This document shows, one piece after another, positions 50,160 to 59,164 of a stretch of 64,000 nt of DNA. Location of the stretch: assembly GCF_000719345.1 (NCBI RefSeq), contig NZ_JOFX01000018.1:53599-117598 (forward strand). Reading direction: 5' to 3'. Made by a program: the position numbers and the translations under genes. How positions within the stretch are numbered: the stretch's first letter is position 1; each line of letters begins with the position of its first letter. The stretch comes from Streptomyces sp. NRRL F-2664 (GTDB lineage Bacteria; Actinomycetota; Actinomycetes; Streptomycetales; Streptomycetaceae). A model generated the notes under the pieces. That model saw only the letters and a list, made by a program, of their open reading frames with translations, ran no database searches and was not told the origin of the DNA.

Positions 50160-51119
50160 ATGTCGCTGTACTGGCGGATCTTCCTGCTGAACGCCGCCGT
50201 GCTCGTGGTCGCGGTGCTCCTGCTGTTCGGACCGGTCACCGTCTCGACACCGGTGCTGTTCGGCGAGGCGATCGTGCTGGTCTGCGGACTCGCCGCGATG
50301 CTCGTGCTGAACGCGGTGCTGCTGCGGATCGGGCTGGCCCCGCTGGGGCGGCTGAGCCGGGCGATGGCGACGGTCGACCTCCTCAAGCCGGGTGTCCGGC
50401 CGCAGGTCACCGGCCAGGGGGAGATCGCCGAGCTGACGGGGACGTTCAACACGATGCTGGACCGGCTCGAAGCGGAACGGGCCACCAGCAGCGGGCGGGT
50501 CCTGTCCGCCCTGGAGGAGGAGCGTCACCGCATCGCGCAGGAACTGCACGACGAGGTGGGGCAGACCCTGACCGCGGTCCTGCTCCAGATCAAGCACGCC
50601 GCCGACCGGATCCCGGAGCCGGTGCGCGGGGACCTGCACCAGGCGCAGGAGACGACCCGGGCCAGCCTCGACGAGATCCGGCGGATCGCCCGCCGGCTGC
50701 GCCCGGGGGTCCTGGAGGAACTGGGGCTGCACAGTGCCCTGCGTTCGCTGGCCGCGGAGTTCACCACCTCCCGGCTGAGCGTCAGCGCCCACATCACGCC
50801 CGGGCTGCCGGGCCTGGACGCGGCTACGGAGCTGGTGCTGTACCGGGTCGCGCAGGAGGGGCTGACCAACGCCGCCCGGCACTCGGGGGCCGGCCGGGTG
50901 GAGGTGCACCTGCGTCCGTTGCCGGGCGGCGGCACGGCGCTGCTCGTCCGCGACGACGGCCGCGGCCTCGGCGGCGCCCCGGAGGGTGCCGGGATCCGGG
51001 GCATGCGCGAACGCGTCCTGCTGGTCGGTGCCGAGCTGCTCGTGGGCGACGCGCCGTGCGGCGGCACCGACGTACGCCTGAACGTCACTGCAGAACACCA
51101 CGGGGGACCCCGCCCATGA
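50160..51119 (+). CDS. Sensor histidine kinase, NarX/DesK-like
   Basis: 319 residues. Two N-terminal helices (about 6-24 and 35-55) with a very short loop, so no sizeable external sensor; a HAMP-like region (about 55-105), then the HisKA_3 dimerisation box EEERHRIAQELHDEVGQTLT with phospho-accepting His130, and HATPase_c with AQEGLTNAARHSGA and DDGRGLGG. The ATG at 50160 follows GGAAAGGGG. Overlaps the response-regulator gene by 4 nt, forming a two-component system that probably senses the membrane or an internal signal. Confidence 0.93.
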   Translation: MSLYWRIFLLNAAVLVVAVLLLFGPVTVSTPVLFGEAIVLVCGLAAMLVLNAVLLRIGLAPLGRLSRAMATVDLLKPGVRPQVTGQGEIAELTGTFNTMLDRLEAERATSSGRVLSALEEERHRIAQELHDEVGQTLTAVLLQIKHAADRIPEPVRGDLHQAQETTRASLDEIRRIARRLRPGVLEELGLHSALRSLAAEFTTSRLSVSAHITPGLPGLDAATELVLYRVAQEGLTNAARHSGAGRVEVHLRPLPGGGTALLVRDDGRGLGGAPEGAGIRGMRERVLLVGAELLVGDAPCGGTDVRLNVTAEHHGGPRP

Positions 51120-51772
51120 CCGCACCGGCCCGCATCCTGCTCGCCGACGACCACGCCCTCGTGCGCAGCGGCGTACGGCTCATCCTGGACGCCGAACCGG
51201 ACCTGGCGGTGGTCGCCGAGGCCGACGACGGCGCGGACGCCGTCCTGCGCGCCCGGGAGGACGCCGGCCTGGACCTCGCCGTCCTCGACATCGCGATGCC
51301 CCGTCAGACGGGTCTGCAGGCCGCACGCGAACTCTCCCGGCTGCGGCCCGGCCTGCGCATCCTGATGCTGACCATGTACGACAACGAGCAGTACTTCTTC
51401 GAGGCCCTCAGGGCCGGCGCCAGCGGCTACGTCCCGAAGTCCGTCGCCGACCGCGATCTCGTCGAAGCCTGCCGGGCGGCCCTGCGCGACGAGCCGTTCA
51501 TCTACCCCGGCGCCGAGACCACCCTGATCCGGACCTATCTGGACCGCGCCCGCACCGGTCGCGACCTGCCGGCGCGGCCCATCACGGAACGCGAGGAGGA
51601 GATCCTCAAACTCGTCGCCGAGGGTCACACCTCCAAAGAGATCGGCGACCTGCTCGTGATCAGCGCCAAAACGGTCGAACGCCACCGCGCGAACCTGCTC
51701 CAGAAGTTGGGCCTGCGCGACCGTCTGGACCTCACCCGCTACGCCATCCGCGCAGGCCTCATCGAGCCCTGA
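51116..51772 (+). CDS. NarL/LuxR-family response regulator
   Basis: 218 residues. REC domain with acidic pair Asp11/Asp12, phosphorylation site Asp58 (LAVLDIAMP), Thr86-equivalent (LMLTMYDN) and Lys (YVPKSVA); then a LuxR-type helix-turn-helix: PITEREEEILKLVAEGHTSKEIGDLLVISAKTVERHRANLLQKLG. Partner of the kinase at 50160-51119. Target genes unknown; the next gene region lacks a clear NarL-type box. Confidence 0.95.
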   Translation: MTAPARILLADDHALVRSGVRLILDAEPDLAVVAEADDGADAVLRAREDAGLDLAVLDIAMPRQTGLQAARELSRLRPGLRILMLTMYDNEQYFFEALRAGASGYVPKSVADRDLVEACRAALRDEPFIYPGAETTLIRTYLDRARTGRDLPARPITEREEEILKLVAEGHTSKEIGDLLVISAKTVERHRANLLQKLGLRDRLDLTRYAIRAGLIEP

Positions 51773-51900
51773 CGCGGCCTGCGGGAACGACTTCGTCAAC
51801 TCCACCGCACCCTACGTCCGTTGGGGTTGCGCACCGGCCCGCCCGGCCAGGGAGACGGCACAAAGAGCCCAGAGCAGCACGAACACCTCGCGCTTTTCAT

Positions 51901-51926
51901 AAGACCGTACTTGCCGACTGGTTTTC
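51901..51926. promoter_or_regulatory. ARE-like box upstream of the TetR gene
   Basis: AAGACCGTAC-TTGCC-GACTGGTTTTC is an imperfect inverted repeat (AAxACC / GGTxTT halves) of the form bound by Streptomyces gamma-butyrolactone receptors (autoregulatory element). It lies about 80 nt before the TetR start. Likely the autoregulatory operator; inferred by resemblance. Confidence 0.55.
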
Positions 51927-52002
51927 TTTCAGGTCACCCGATTACATTGACGGGCACACCGCACCAGAGACCGCGCCGACAGGCACCCGGGAGGACGACC
52001 AC

Positions 52003-52644
52003 GTGGCGAGGGCCAGACAGGAACGGGCCGAGATCACCCGCCAGGCCATCCTCGACGGCGCGGCCGTCGCGTTCGACGACAACGGCTACGAGGGAACGAG
52101 CCTGAGCGATGTCGTCAAGCACGCCGGAGTCACCAAGGGAGCCCTCTACTTCCACTTCCCGTCCAAGCAAGCACTCGCCCGCACGCTGATGGACGAGCAG
52201 TTCCACATCGCCGAGCAGGTTCCGACGACCGGGGACCCGGGACTGCAGACCGTCATCGACCTCACCCACCGGATGGCCCACGGCCTGCGCACCGACGTCC
52301 GTGTCCGCGCGGGCATCCGACTGGTGGTCGAGTTCGGCTCCTTCACCCACCCCGACCCCACGCCCTACGACACCTGGATCGACACCTGCCGCAGCTGCCT
52401 GAAACCGGCCCAGCAGAGCGGTGACCTCCACGCCGCGCTGGACGTCGACGCCCTCTCGGCCCTCCTCGTCGGAGCGTTCACGGGTATCCAGGTCACCTCG
52501 CACGTCCGCACCCGCCGCCAGGACCTCCACACCCGCGTCACGGACCTGTGGAACTTCCTCCTCCCCACCATCGTCCCCGTGAACCGGATCGCCCGATTCC
52601 ACCCCACCGGCACCCCGCAGTCACCCGGCTCCCCCACCGACTGA
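52003..52644 (+). CDS. TetR-family gamma-butyrolactone receptor-like regulator (ScbR/ArpA type)
   Basis: 213 residues from a GTG at 52003, after GGGAGGACG. The DNA-binding domain RQAILDGAAVAFDDNGYEGTSLSDVVKHAGVTKGALYFHF is nearly the canonical ScbR/ArpA sequence, and RAGIRLVVEFGSF lies at the ligand-pocket start. No AfsA-type butyrolactone synthase gene adjoins, so it could be an orphan or pseudo-receptor. It may bind butyrolactones or late antibiotics and control secondary metabolism; the ARE-like box at 51901 supports autoregulation. Confidence 0.85.
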   Translation: MARARQERAEITRQAILDGAAVAFDDNGYEGTSLSDVVKHAGVTKGALYFHFPSKQALARTLMDEQFHIAEQVPTTGDPGLQTVIDLTHRMAHGLRTDVRVRAGIRLVVEFGSFTHPDPTPYDTWIDTCRSCLKPAQQSGDLHAALDVDALSALLVGAFTGIQVTSHVRTRRQDLHTRVTDLWNFLLPTIVPVNRIARFHPTGTPQSPGSPTD

Positions 52645-52680
52645 CTTCACCGCACCGCACCGCACCAGGGCGGCCTCGCA

Positions 52681-52719
52681 CACGCCGTGGCGAACCACGG
52701 GGGTGCTCGCCACGGCGTG
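52681..52719 (+). terminator. 13-bp perfect hairpin after the TetR gene
   Basis: CACGCCGTGGCGA (52681-52693) pairs exactly with 52707-52719; loop 13 nt. It begins 37 nt past the TetR stop. Confidence 0.65.
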
Positions 52720-52903
52720 CCCGAGACCGCCCTGCCCCCCACCTCACCGACCGCACGACCTCACGGCCGCCCGCCCGAACAGCCGTTCGCAGAACGACCC
52801 GGTCAGGCCCCGGCGGGCGTTTCGACGTGCACGACCGGACGGCATGGGCGACCGTGGACCCGCCACAGGCGCCACCCCACCCCGACGTCTCCGGGAGACA
52901 CCC

Positions 52904-53335
52904 GTGAACTGGACCATCGAAGTCGTCCCCGTCCCCGTCACCGACCTGGACCGCGCGAAGGAGTTCTACGCCGGGAAGATCGGCTTCGACGTCGATCTGG
53001 ACGACGAGGTCGCCCCCGGAGTACGCATCATCCAGCTGACCCCACCGGGCTCCCGGTGCTCCGTGGCGCTGCTCCAGGGGATGCCCACGCCGCCCGGCGC
53101 CCAGGTGATGGCCCCGGGCACCCTGCACGGACTGCAGATCTGCGTGACCGACATCGAGGCCGCTCACGCCACCCTGGCCGAGCGCGGCGTGCCCGTCTCC
53201 CCGGTCCGCCACGTCGGCGCATCGGGATGGGAGGAGGGCAAGGGCGGCACCTGGAACTCCTTCCTCACCTTCACCGACCCGGACGGCAACGGATGGGTCG
53301 TCCAGGAGGCCCCGTCCGACCTGAGCGAACGCTGA
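52904..53335 (+). CDS. VOC/glyoxalase family protein
   Basis: 143 residues, two VOC half-domains: EVVPVPVTDLDRAKEFYAGKIGFDVD and LQICVTDIEAAHATLAERG, with FTDPDGNGWVVQE as the last strand. Candidate metal or substrate residues follow the glyoxalase/bleomycin-resistance pattern. GTG at 52904 after CCGGGAGACAC. The function is unassigned; adjacency to a butyrolactone-receptor-like gene may be coincidence. Confidence 0.85.
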   Translation: MNWTIEVVPVPVTDLDRAKEFYAGKIGFDVDLDDEVAPGVRIIQLTPPGSRCSVALLQGMPTPPGAQVMAPGTLHGLQICVTDIEAAHATLAERGVPVSPVRHVGASGWEEGKGGTWNSFLTFTDPDGNGWVVQEAPSDLSER

Positions 53336-53402
53336 CCGCCCGCCGCGGGAGCCGGCGCCCTGCCGCCCCGCGGCCGCAGCTGCGTGACCGGTCCCGGACG
53401 TA

Positions 53403-53450
53403 CGGCGGCGGGCGGCGCGGCCCGTGGTCCGGGTGCGCCGCCCGCCGCCG
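53403..53450. terminator. 16-bp perfect hairpin between VOC and argG genes
   Basis: Arms 53403-53418 and 53435-53450 are exact complements (16 bp, all G/C) with a 16-nt loop, between the convergent VOC stop and argG stop. Confidence 0.7.
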
Positions 53451-53464
53451 GGGCAGGGCCGGCG

Positions 53465-54951
<1,487 letters not shown>

Positions 54952-55090
54952 TCCGGGCGGGCGTGTCGTCCTCCTGGGCACGCCGAAGGACGTGTTGGAC
55001 CGCGTCGTCGGCGGCTCCCCCTCGCACGTGCCCGGGGTGGACAGGCGTGTGATCATGTCGTCGGCACAACCAGCACCTCATGGGGGGACC

Positions 55091-55810
55091 ATGCGCACCC
55101 GTACCACCACCGCCACGACCGGCCTCGTCACCGCACTCGCCGTGGTGCTCGCCCTGGCGGGCTGCAGCACGGCTCCGGACAGGGGCCGGCCGGGGGCATC
55201 GGGCCCGACCGCGTCGGCGCCCGCCCCGGCCGGTCCGGGTGGCGGCTCCGGGTTCGAGGGCCCTCGGCCGCAGGACCAGAACCTGCTGGCATGGACCGGG
55301 GACCCCAACGACGCCGGGCACGTCACCGCCCAGTCCTCGGCAGGGGTCGGCGGCCGCATCACGCTGGTCCGGATCGTGCTGCGCGAGCAGATCACCTGGT
55401 CCAACATCTGGTTGGGGCTGGCCGGCCTGGACCCCAACGCCCAGCTGGCCGACTGCTACCTCGGCGTGTACGACGCCAAGGGCACGCTCGTCGGGTCCAC
55501 CGCCGACATCTCGCCGCAGCTGATGACGGACGCCATCGCCAAGCCGCTGCCCCTGGCCAAGCCGTTCACGGCCGCGCCCGGAACCTACTTCATCGCGCTG
55601 CTGCTCAACGGCACCTGGGCCACCAATCTCCTCACCCTGAAGTCCACGGGCGCGGGCATCTCCGTCAACGCCGGGCTCACCCCGCCGAACCTGCGGTACA
55701 GCAGCATCCTGACCGGCCAGACCTCGCTGCCGGCCACCGTGAACCTCGGCGAGCAGTCCACCGCCACGATCAACACCGGCTGGGCCAGCCAGTGGTACGC
55801 CGTCTCCTGA
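55091..55810 (+). CDS. Hypothetical lipoprotein
   Basis: 239 residues. A signal peptide ends LALAGCS with Cys25 in a lipobox, followed by a Pro/Gly/Ala-rich linker to about residue 60. The folded part (NLLAWTGDPNDAGHV, GGRITLVRIVLREQITWSNIWLGLAGLD, CYLGVYDAKGTLVGSTAD, GTYFIALLLNGTW) looks like a beta-sandwich with a repeated strand pattern, as in carbohydrate- or phage-tail-like proteins, but I do not recognise the family. ATG at 55091 after TGGGGGG. Surface anchored. Confidence 0.75.
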   Translation: MRTRTTTATTGLVTALAVVLALAGCSTAPDRGRPGASGPTASAPAPAGPGGGSGFEGPRPQDQNLLAWTGDPNDAGHVTAQSSAGVGGRITLVRIVLREQITWSNIWLGLAGLDPNAQLADCYLGVYDAKGTLVGSTADISPQLMTDAIAKPLPLAKPFTAAPGTYFIALLLNGTWATNLLTLKSTGAGISVNAGLTPPNLRYSSILTGQTSLPATVNLGEQSTATINTGWASQWYAVS

Positions 55811-55852
55811 GCCGCTACGGCACCCGGCGGCTCGCTCGGACGACATATGCCG

Positions 55853-55865
55853 GTCGGTGACCTAC
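55853..55865. promoter_or_regulatory. Dyad GTCGGTGACCTAC near the second PadR start
   Basis: GTCGGT-G-ACCtAC is a 13-bp near-palindrome with a CATATG just upstream. The same 13-mer with one change (on the opposite strand, GTCGGTGACCGAC, perfect) is at 58049-58061 before a methyltransferase gene. It lies only 9 nt before the PadR ATG, a position suited to repression. Confidence 0.45.
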
Positions 55866-55874
55866 CATGCGGGC

Positions 55875-56213
55875 ATGAGTGATCGCGCCATGCAGGAACC
55901 GACCCTCCTCCTCCTGACCGCGCTCGCGGACGAGCCCCGACACGGGTACGCGATCGCCCGGGAGGTCGAGCTGATCTCGGGCGGCCGGGTCAAGATGCGC
56001 ACGGGCACCCTGTACGGGGCGTTGGAGCGGCTGCTGGGCCAAGGCCTGATCGAGATCCGCGAGGAGCAGATCGTCGACAGCCGACTGCGGCGCACCTACG
56101 GCCTCACCGCCGCGGGCCGGGAGAGCCTGGCCGCCGAGGCGGAGCGGATCGCGGCGACCGCCCGCGAGGCCGCCCGCAGGCTGGGCGTCTCCGGCAGGGC
56201 GGCCACGGCGTGA
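55875..56213 (+). CDS. PadR family transcriptional regulator
   Basis: 112 residues, a compact PadR: LLLLTALADEPRHGYAIAREVELISGG, TGTLYGALERLLGQGLIEI and RTYGLTAAGRESLAAEAERI. The C-terminal arm is short, as in PadR subfamily-2. The ATG at 55875 matches the family start; a GTG at 55857 is in frame. It overlaps the next gene by 4 nt, so the regulator and membrane partner are co-expressed. Confidence 0.9.
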   Translation: MSDRAMQEPTLLLLTALADEPRHGYAIAREVELISGGRVKMRTGTLYGALERLLGQGLIEIREEQIVDSRLRRTYGLTAAGRESLAAEAERIAATAREAARRLGVSGRAATA

Positions 56214-57103
56214 GCCTGCGCCTGCTGCGCCTGTACCCCGCGGAGTACCGCCGCGCCTTCGGCGACGAGGTGGCCGAGGCGTACCGGGAGGCGACGGAAG
56301 GCGCCGGGCCGGTCGCCAGGCTGCGCGAGGCCTGCGACATCGTGGCGCACGCGGTGCGCCTGCGGTTGCGGATCGGCTCCGCGCACCGGGGCGGGCACCT
56401 CCTCGCAGCCGCTGCGCCGTTCCTGCTGGCCGCGACGGGCGCACGCGCGGCGTTCCTGCTCGCCTCGACCCTCAACCGGGCCTACACCACCGGCCGGACC
56501 GATGCCGAGGGGCCGCTCGGCCACGCGCTGGTCGCCTGCGACGTGCTGACCCTCGTCGGCGCCGTCCTCGCGCTCGGCGGCCGCTACGCCGTCGGGGCGC
56601 GGTGTGCGTTCGCCGGGGTGGTGGGCACGTCGGCCTGCCTGCTCACCGCATCGCTGCCGGGGGCGCTGGAGATGCCGCTGGAGCACGCGGCGTACCTGGT
56701 GCCGCCCCTGGTGATTGCGGCGCTGCCGCTGCTGTGTCCCGCGGACCTGCGCCCGCCGCGCCGGATCGCCGGCACGGCGGGGCTGGCGGCGCTGCTGGTC
56801 TGGACACCGACGGCGGTGGCGATCCTCGCCCTGGTGGACGCGCACGGGGTGGCGATGTTCCCGCTGTGGCGGTTCGCCGTACCGGTCGCCGCGCTGCTGG
56901 TCCTGGCGGGGCGGCCGGCGCTGTCCGGGACCGGTACGGCCGGGCGGTTCGCGTCGGCCGTGGTGCCGTTCCTCGTCCTGGGCCACTTCTGCGGGGTGGT
57001 GGGCGAGGCGAACGCCGTGCCGTGCCTGGTGCTGCTCGCGGCCACGGGTGTGGCGGTGCGCGCGTGGCACCGTCGGAACACCGGTGCGGCCGGGCGCGCC
57101 TGA
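56210..57103 (+). CDS. Membrane protein coupled to PadR
   Basis: 297 residues from a GTG at 56210. The N-terminus SLRLLRLYPAEYRRAFGDEVAEAYRE is the YPxxYRxxFGxE helical motif often seen at the start of permease-like partners of PadR genes; it is followed by about 7 hydrophobic helices. No ATP-binding domain. Function unknown; in similar pairs the membrane protein is thought to act with or be regulated by PadR. Confidence 0.8.
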   Translation: MSLRLLRLYPAEYRRAFGDEVAEAYREATEGAGPVARLREACDIVAHAVRLRLRIGSAHRGGHLLAAAAPFLLAATGARAAFLLASTLNRAYTTGRTDAEGPLGHALVACDVLTLVGAVLALGGRYAVGARCAFAGVVGTSACLLTASLPGALEMPLEHAAYLVPPLVIAALPLLCPADLRPPRRIAGTAGLAALLVWTPTAVAILALVDAHGVAMFPLWRFAVPVAALLVLAGRPALSGTGTAGRFASAVVPFLVLGHFCGVVGEANAVPCLVLLAATGVAVRAWHRRNTGAAGRA

Positions 57104-57123
57104 CCGGCCGCCCGGGCGGCCGG
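57104..57123. terminator. Perfect 20-bp palindrome at gene end
   Basis: CCGGCCGCCC directly followed by its reverse complement GGGCGGCCGG, starting at the membrane-protein stop; it can fold as an 8-bp stem with a 4-nt loop and lies between convergent genes. Confidence 0.5.
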
Positions 57124-57169
57124 CTCGGGCCTCGGCGGGCGCAGGGCTCCCGGCTCCCGACTCCCGGGG

Positions 57170-57958
57170 TCAGACGTCGGCGCCGATGGCGCTGACGCGG
57201 ATCTTGGACTGGCCGTGGCCCAGCTCCTCCCAGTCCTCCATGAAGCGTGCGGCCAGGCCGTGCCGGGCGGCGAGGTCGAGGAGGGTCTGCGTGCGGTAGT
57301 AGAAGTCCTCGCGCAGGACCTGGTGTTCGGTGCCGGTGGTGCGGTCGAAGGTGAAGTCGAAGTGGCCGCCCGGCGCGAGGACGCGACCGACGTGCGCGAG
57401 GCATTCGTCGATGACCTCGATGGGCGAGTGCGAGAAGACACTGTGGGCGTGCACGACGTCGAAGTAGGCGTCGGGCAGGAAGTCCAGCGTCAGGTTCCTG
57501 GTGATCGTCAGGTGCGGCACCTTGGCCTGGAGCCCGCGGTCGGTCAGCGTCTGCTTGGCAGCGATGAGGATGTCGGGCGAGATGTCGATGCCGTAGTAGT
57601 GGCCGGCGTCGAGGTAGTCGATGAAGCGCCAGCCGGCGCGGAGGTTGCCGCAGCCGATGTCGAGCATGCGGGCGTCGGGCTTGAGTCCGTGGTCGAGCAG
57701 GTAGTCGAACTGCATCTTCCCGAGGGCGAGCCAGCGTTCGTGGGTCTGGCTGCCGACGGCGGCCTCGGGGTTGCGGCGCGTGTCCGAGGCCATCACGGCC
57801 CGGTAGTAGCTGACGTGGTCGGGGTGCTTGAAGGCCAGCCAGCGGTCGCGCGCCGCGCGCTTGAGGTACGGGGCGATGCGGTGCGGGCGGCGCGCCGCGT
57901 AGCGGACCTTGTGGACGAGGGATTCCCGGTTGGCGGTGAGGTTCTTCCTGGTGGCCAT
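57170..57958 (-). CDS. Class I SAM-dependent methyltransferase
   Basis: 262 residues. LDIGCGNLRAGWRFIDYL is the SAM-binding motif I, GIDISPDIL holds the acidic residue of motif II and HAHSVFSHSPIEVIDECL the motif after strand 4. The first 90 residues are a positively charged helical extension (RPHRIAPYLKRAARDRWLAF). Start ATG at 57958 after GACGGAG; the frame extends to 58069 but without a site. Methylates an unknown small molecule. Confidence 0.88.
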   Translation of the reverse strand: MATRKNLTANRESLVHKVRYAARRPHRIAPYLKRAARDRWLAFKHPDHVSYYRAVMASDTRRNPEAAVGSQTHERWLALGKMQFDYLLDHGLKPDARMLDIGCGNLRAGWRFIDYLDAGHYYGIDISPDILIAAKQTLTDRGLQAKVPHLTITRNLTLDFLPDAYFDVVHAHSVFSHSPIEVIDECLAHVGRVLAPGGHFDFTFDRTTGTEHQVLREDFYYRTQTLLDLAARHGLAARFMEDWEELGHGQSKIRVSAIGADV

Positions 57959-58048
57959 GAGCACTCCGTCTCGTCGCAAGGCGAATTCCCGGTACGGCTG
58001 CAGGCCGGAGCCGCCGCCACCCGGAAGGATCTTCAGCCCCCACCATAC

Positions 58049-58061
58049 GTCGGTCACCGAC
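58049..58061. promoter_or_regulatory. Perfect dyad GTCGGTCACCGAC upstream of the methyltransferase
   Basis: An odd-length palindrome of 13 bases with a CATATG beside it, shared with 55853-55865 (12 of 13 bases in the opposite orientation). It lies about 90 nt before the methyltransferase start and suggests shared regulation, possibly by the PadR protein at 55875-56213. Confidence 0.45.
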
Positions 58062-58233
58062 ATATGCACATCACTGGAGCATGACGCACGGACGAATCCA
58101 CCGACGCAGCAATGGCAGGTTTATGGCGATATGACCAGATTGCCACTCATCGCCGCCGCACCCCGCGCAACGCGCCCCAGGGCCCGTCGCAGTCGGGGCC
58201 GGCCGGGTGGCCGCCGCGTCCGCCGACGGGGCG

Positions 58234-59076
58234 TCAGTCGGCGGTTTCGGAGCGCCCTGCAGGCAGGAGGCGGGTGCGCAAGAGGTCGAGGACCGCGTCG
58301 AGGGCCTGGCGGGTGGGGTGCCCGGGTGCGTCGACGAGGTGCTCGGTCAGGACGGAGTGCGGCGGCAGGGCGCTCGCCGGGTCGGCGTCGGCGTCGTCCA
58401 GTTCGACCGCGACGAAGGCGTCGCCCAGTTCGCGCCGCAGGTACGCGAACCGGTCGGCCGGGACCAGCCGGTCGCCGCGGAAGCGCAGTCCCATGACCTG
58501 GAGCCCCTCGCGCTCGCAGCGGCCGCGGACCTCGGCGAGGTCCTCCGGGCCGATGTCGATGGCGGCTGCGCGGGCCGGCGTGCAGGGCAGCGGCAGCGAC
58601 GGCTGGGAGAGGACGGGGGCGACGAGGCATGGGTCCGTGGCCATGGCCAGGGCGAAGCCGCCGGTCAGGCACATGCCGACGGCGCCCACGCCGGGGCCGC
58701 CGCACCGCTCGTGCTCTGCGGCGGCCAGGGCGCGCAGCCACCCGACGATCCGGGAACTGCGGCCCGTGGCCAGCAGGGTGAACTCCCGGCTGACGCAGAC
58801 CCGCGCCATGGTCGACGCCAGGTAGCTGCCGCTGCTCGCCCAGCCGACGTTTCGGGGGTCGGGGTCACGGCCCGGTCGGCCGAAGAGCACCGGAAGCACG
58901 GCGGTGCAGCCGGAGGCGGCCACCCGGCGGGCGAAGTCGAGGACCTTGGGGGTGATGCCCGGGATCTCCGCCATGACGATCACGGCGGGGCCCGTGCCCG
59001 CGCGCAGCACCTGGCGGGTCGTACCGTCGTGCGTGAACGAACCTTCGGTGAAGCCGGTCAGGTCGTGGTGCGGCAC
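58234..59076 (-). CDS. Dienelactone hydrolase family protein
   Basis: 280 residues, alpha/beta hydrolase. AVGMCLTGGFAL gives the nucleophile Cys136 of the dienelactone-hydrolase type, and the family start PAVIVMAEIPGI and late MGLRFRGDRLVP aspartate are present; the catalytic histidine is probably His262 (DAPGHPTRQ). It hydrolyses a lactone or ester in the cytoplasm. Start ATG at 59076. Confidence 0.88.
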   Translation of the reverse strand: MPHHDLTGFTEGSFTHDGTTRQVLRAGTGPAVIVMAEIPGITPKVLDFARRVAASGCTAVLPVLFGRPGRDPDPRNVGWASSGSYLASTMARVCVSREFTLLATGRSSRIVGWLRALAAAEHERCGGPGVGAVGMCLTGGFALAMATDPCLVAPVLSQPSLPLPCTPARAAAIDIGPEDLAEVRGRCEREGLQVMGLRFRGDRLVPADRFAYLRRELGDAFVAVELDDADADPASALPPHSVLTEHLVDAPGHPTRQALDAVLDLLRTRLLPAGRSETAD

Positions 59077-59164
59077 GCGTTCGCCCCTTCCGTGGACGCT
59101 GCTGGACCGCGCTCAAGTTACCGGCAGGTAGGACCTGGTGGTAGACCCCGTTCCCGGCCCGCTC

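Noticed and set aside
52649..52665. Short ACCGC tandem run
   Set aside because: Three copies of a pentanucleotide-like unit with no structure; treated as noise in GC-rich DNA.
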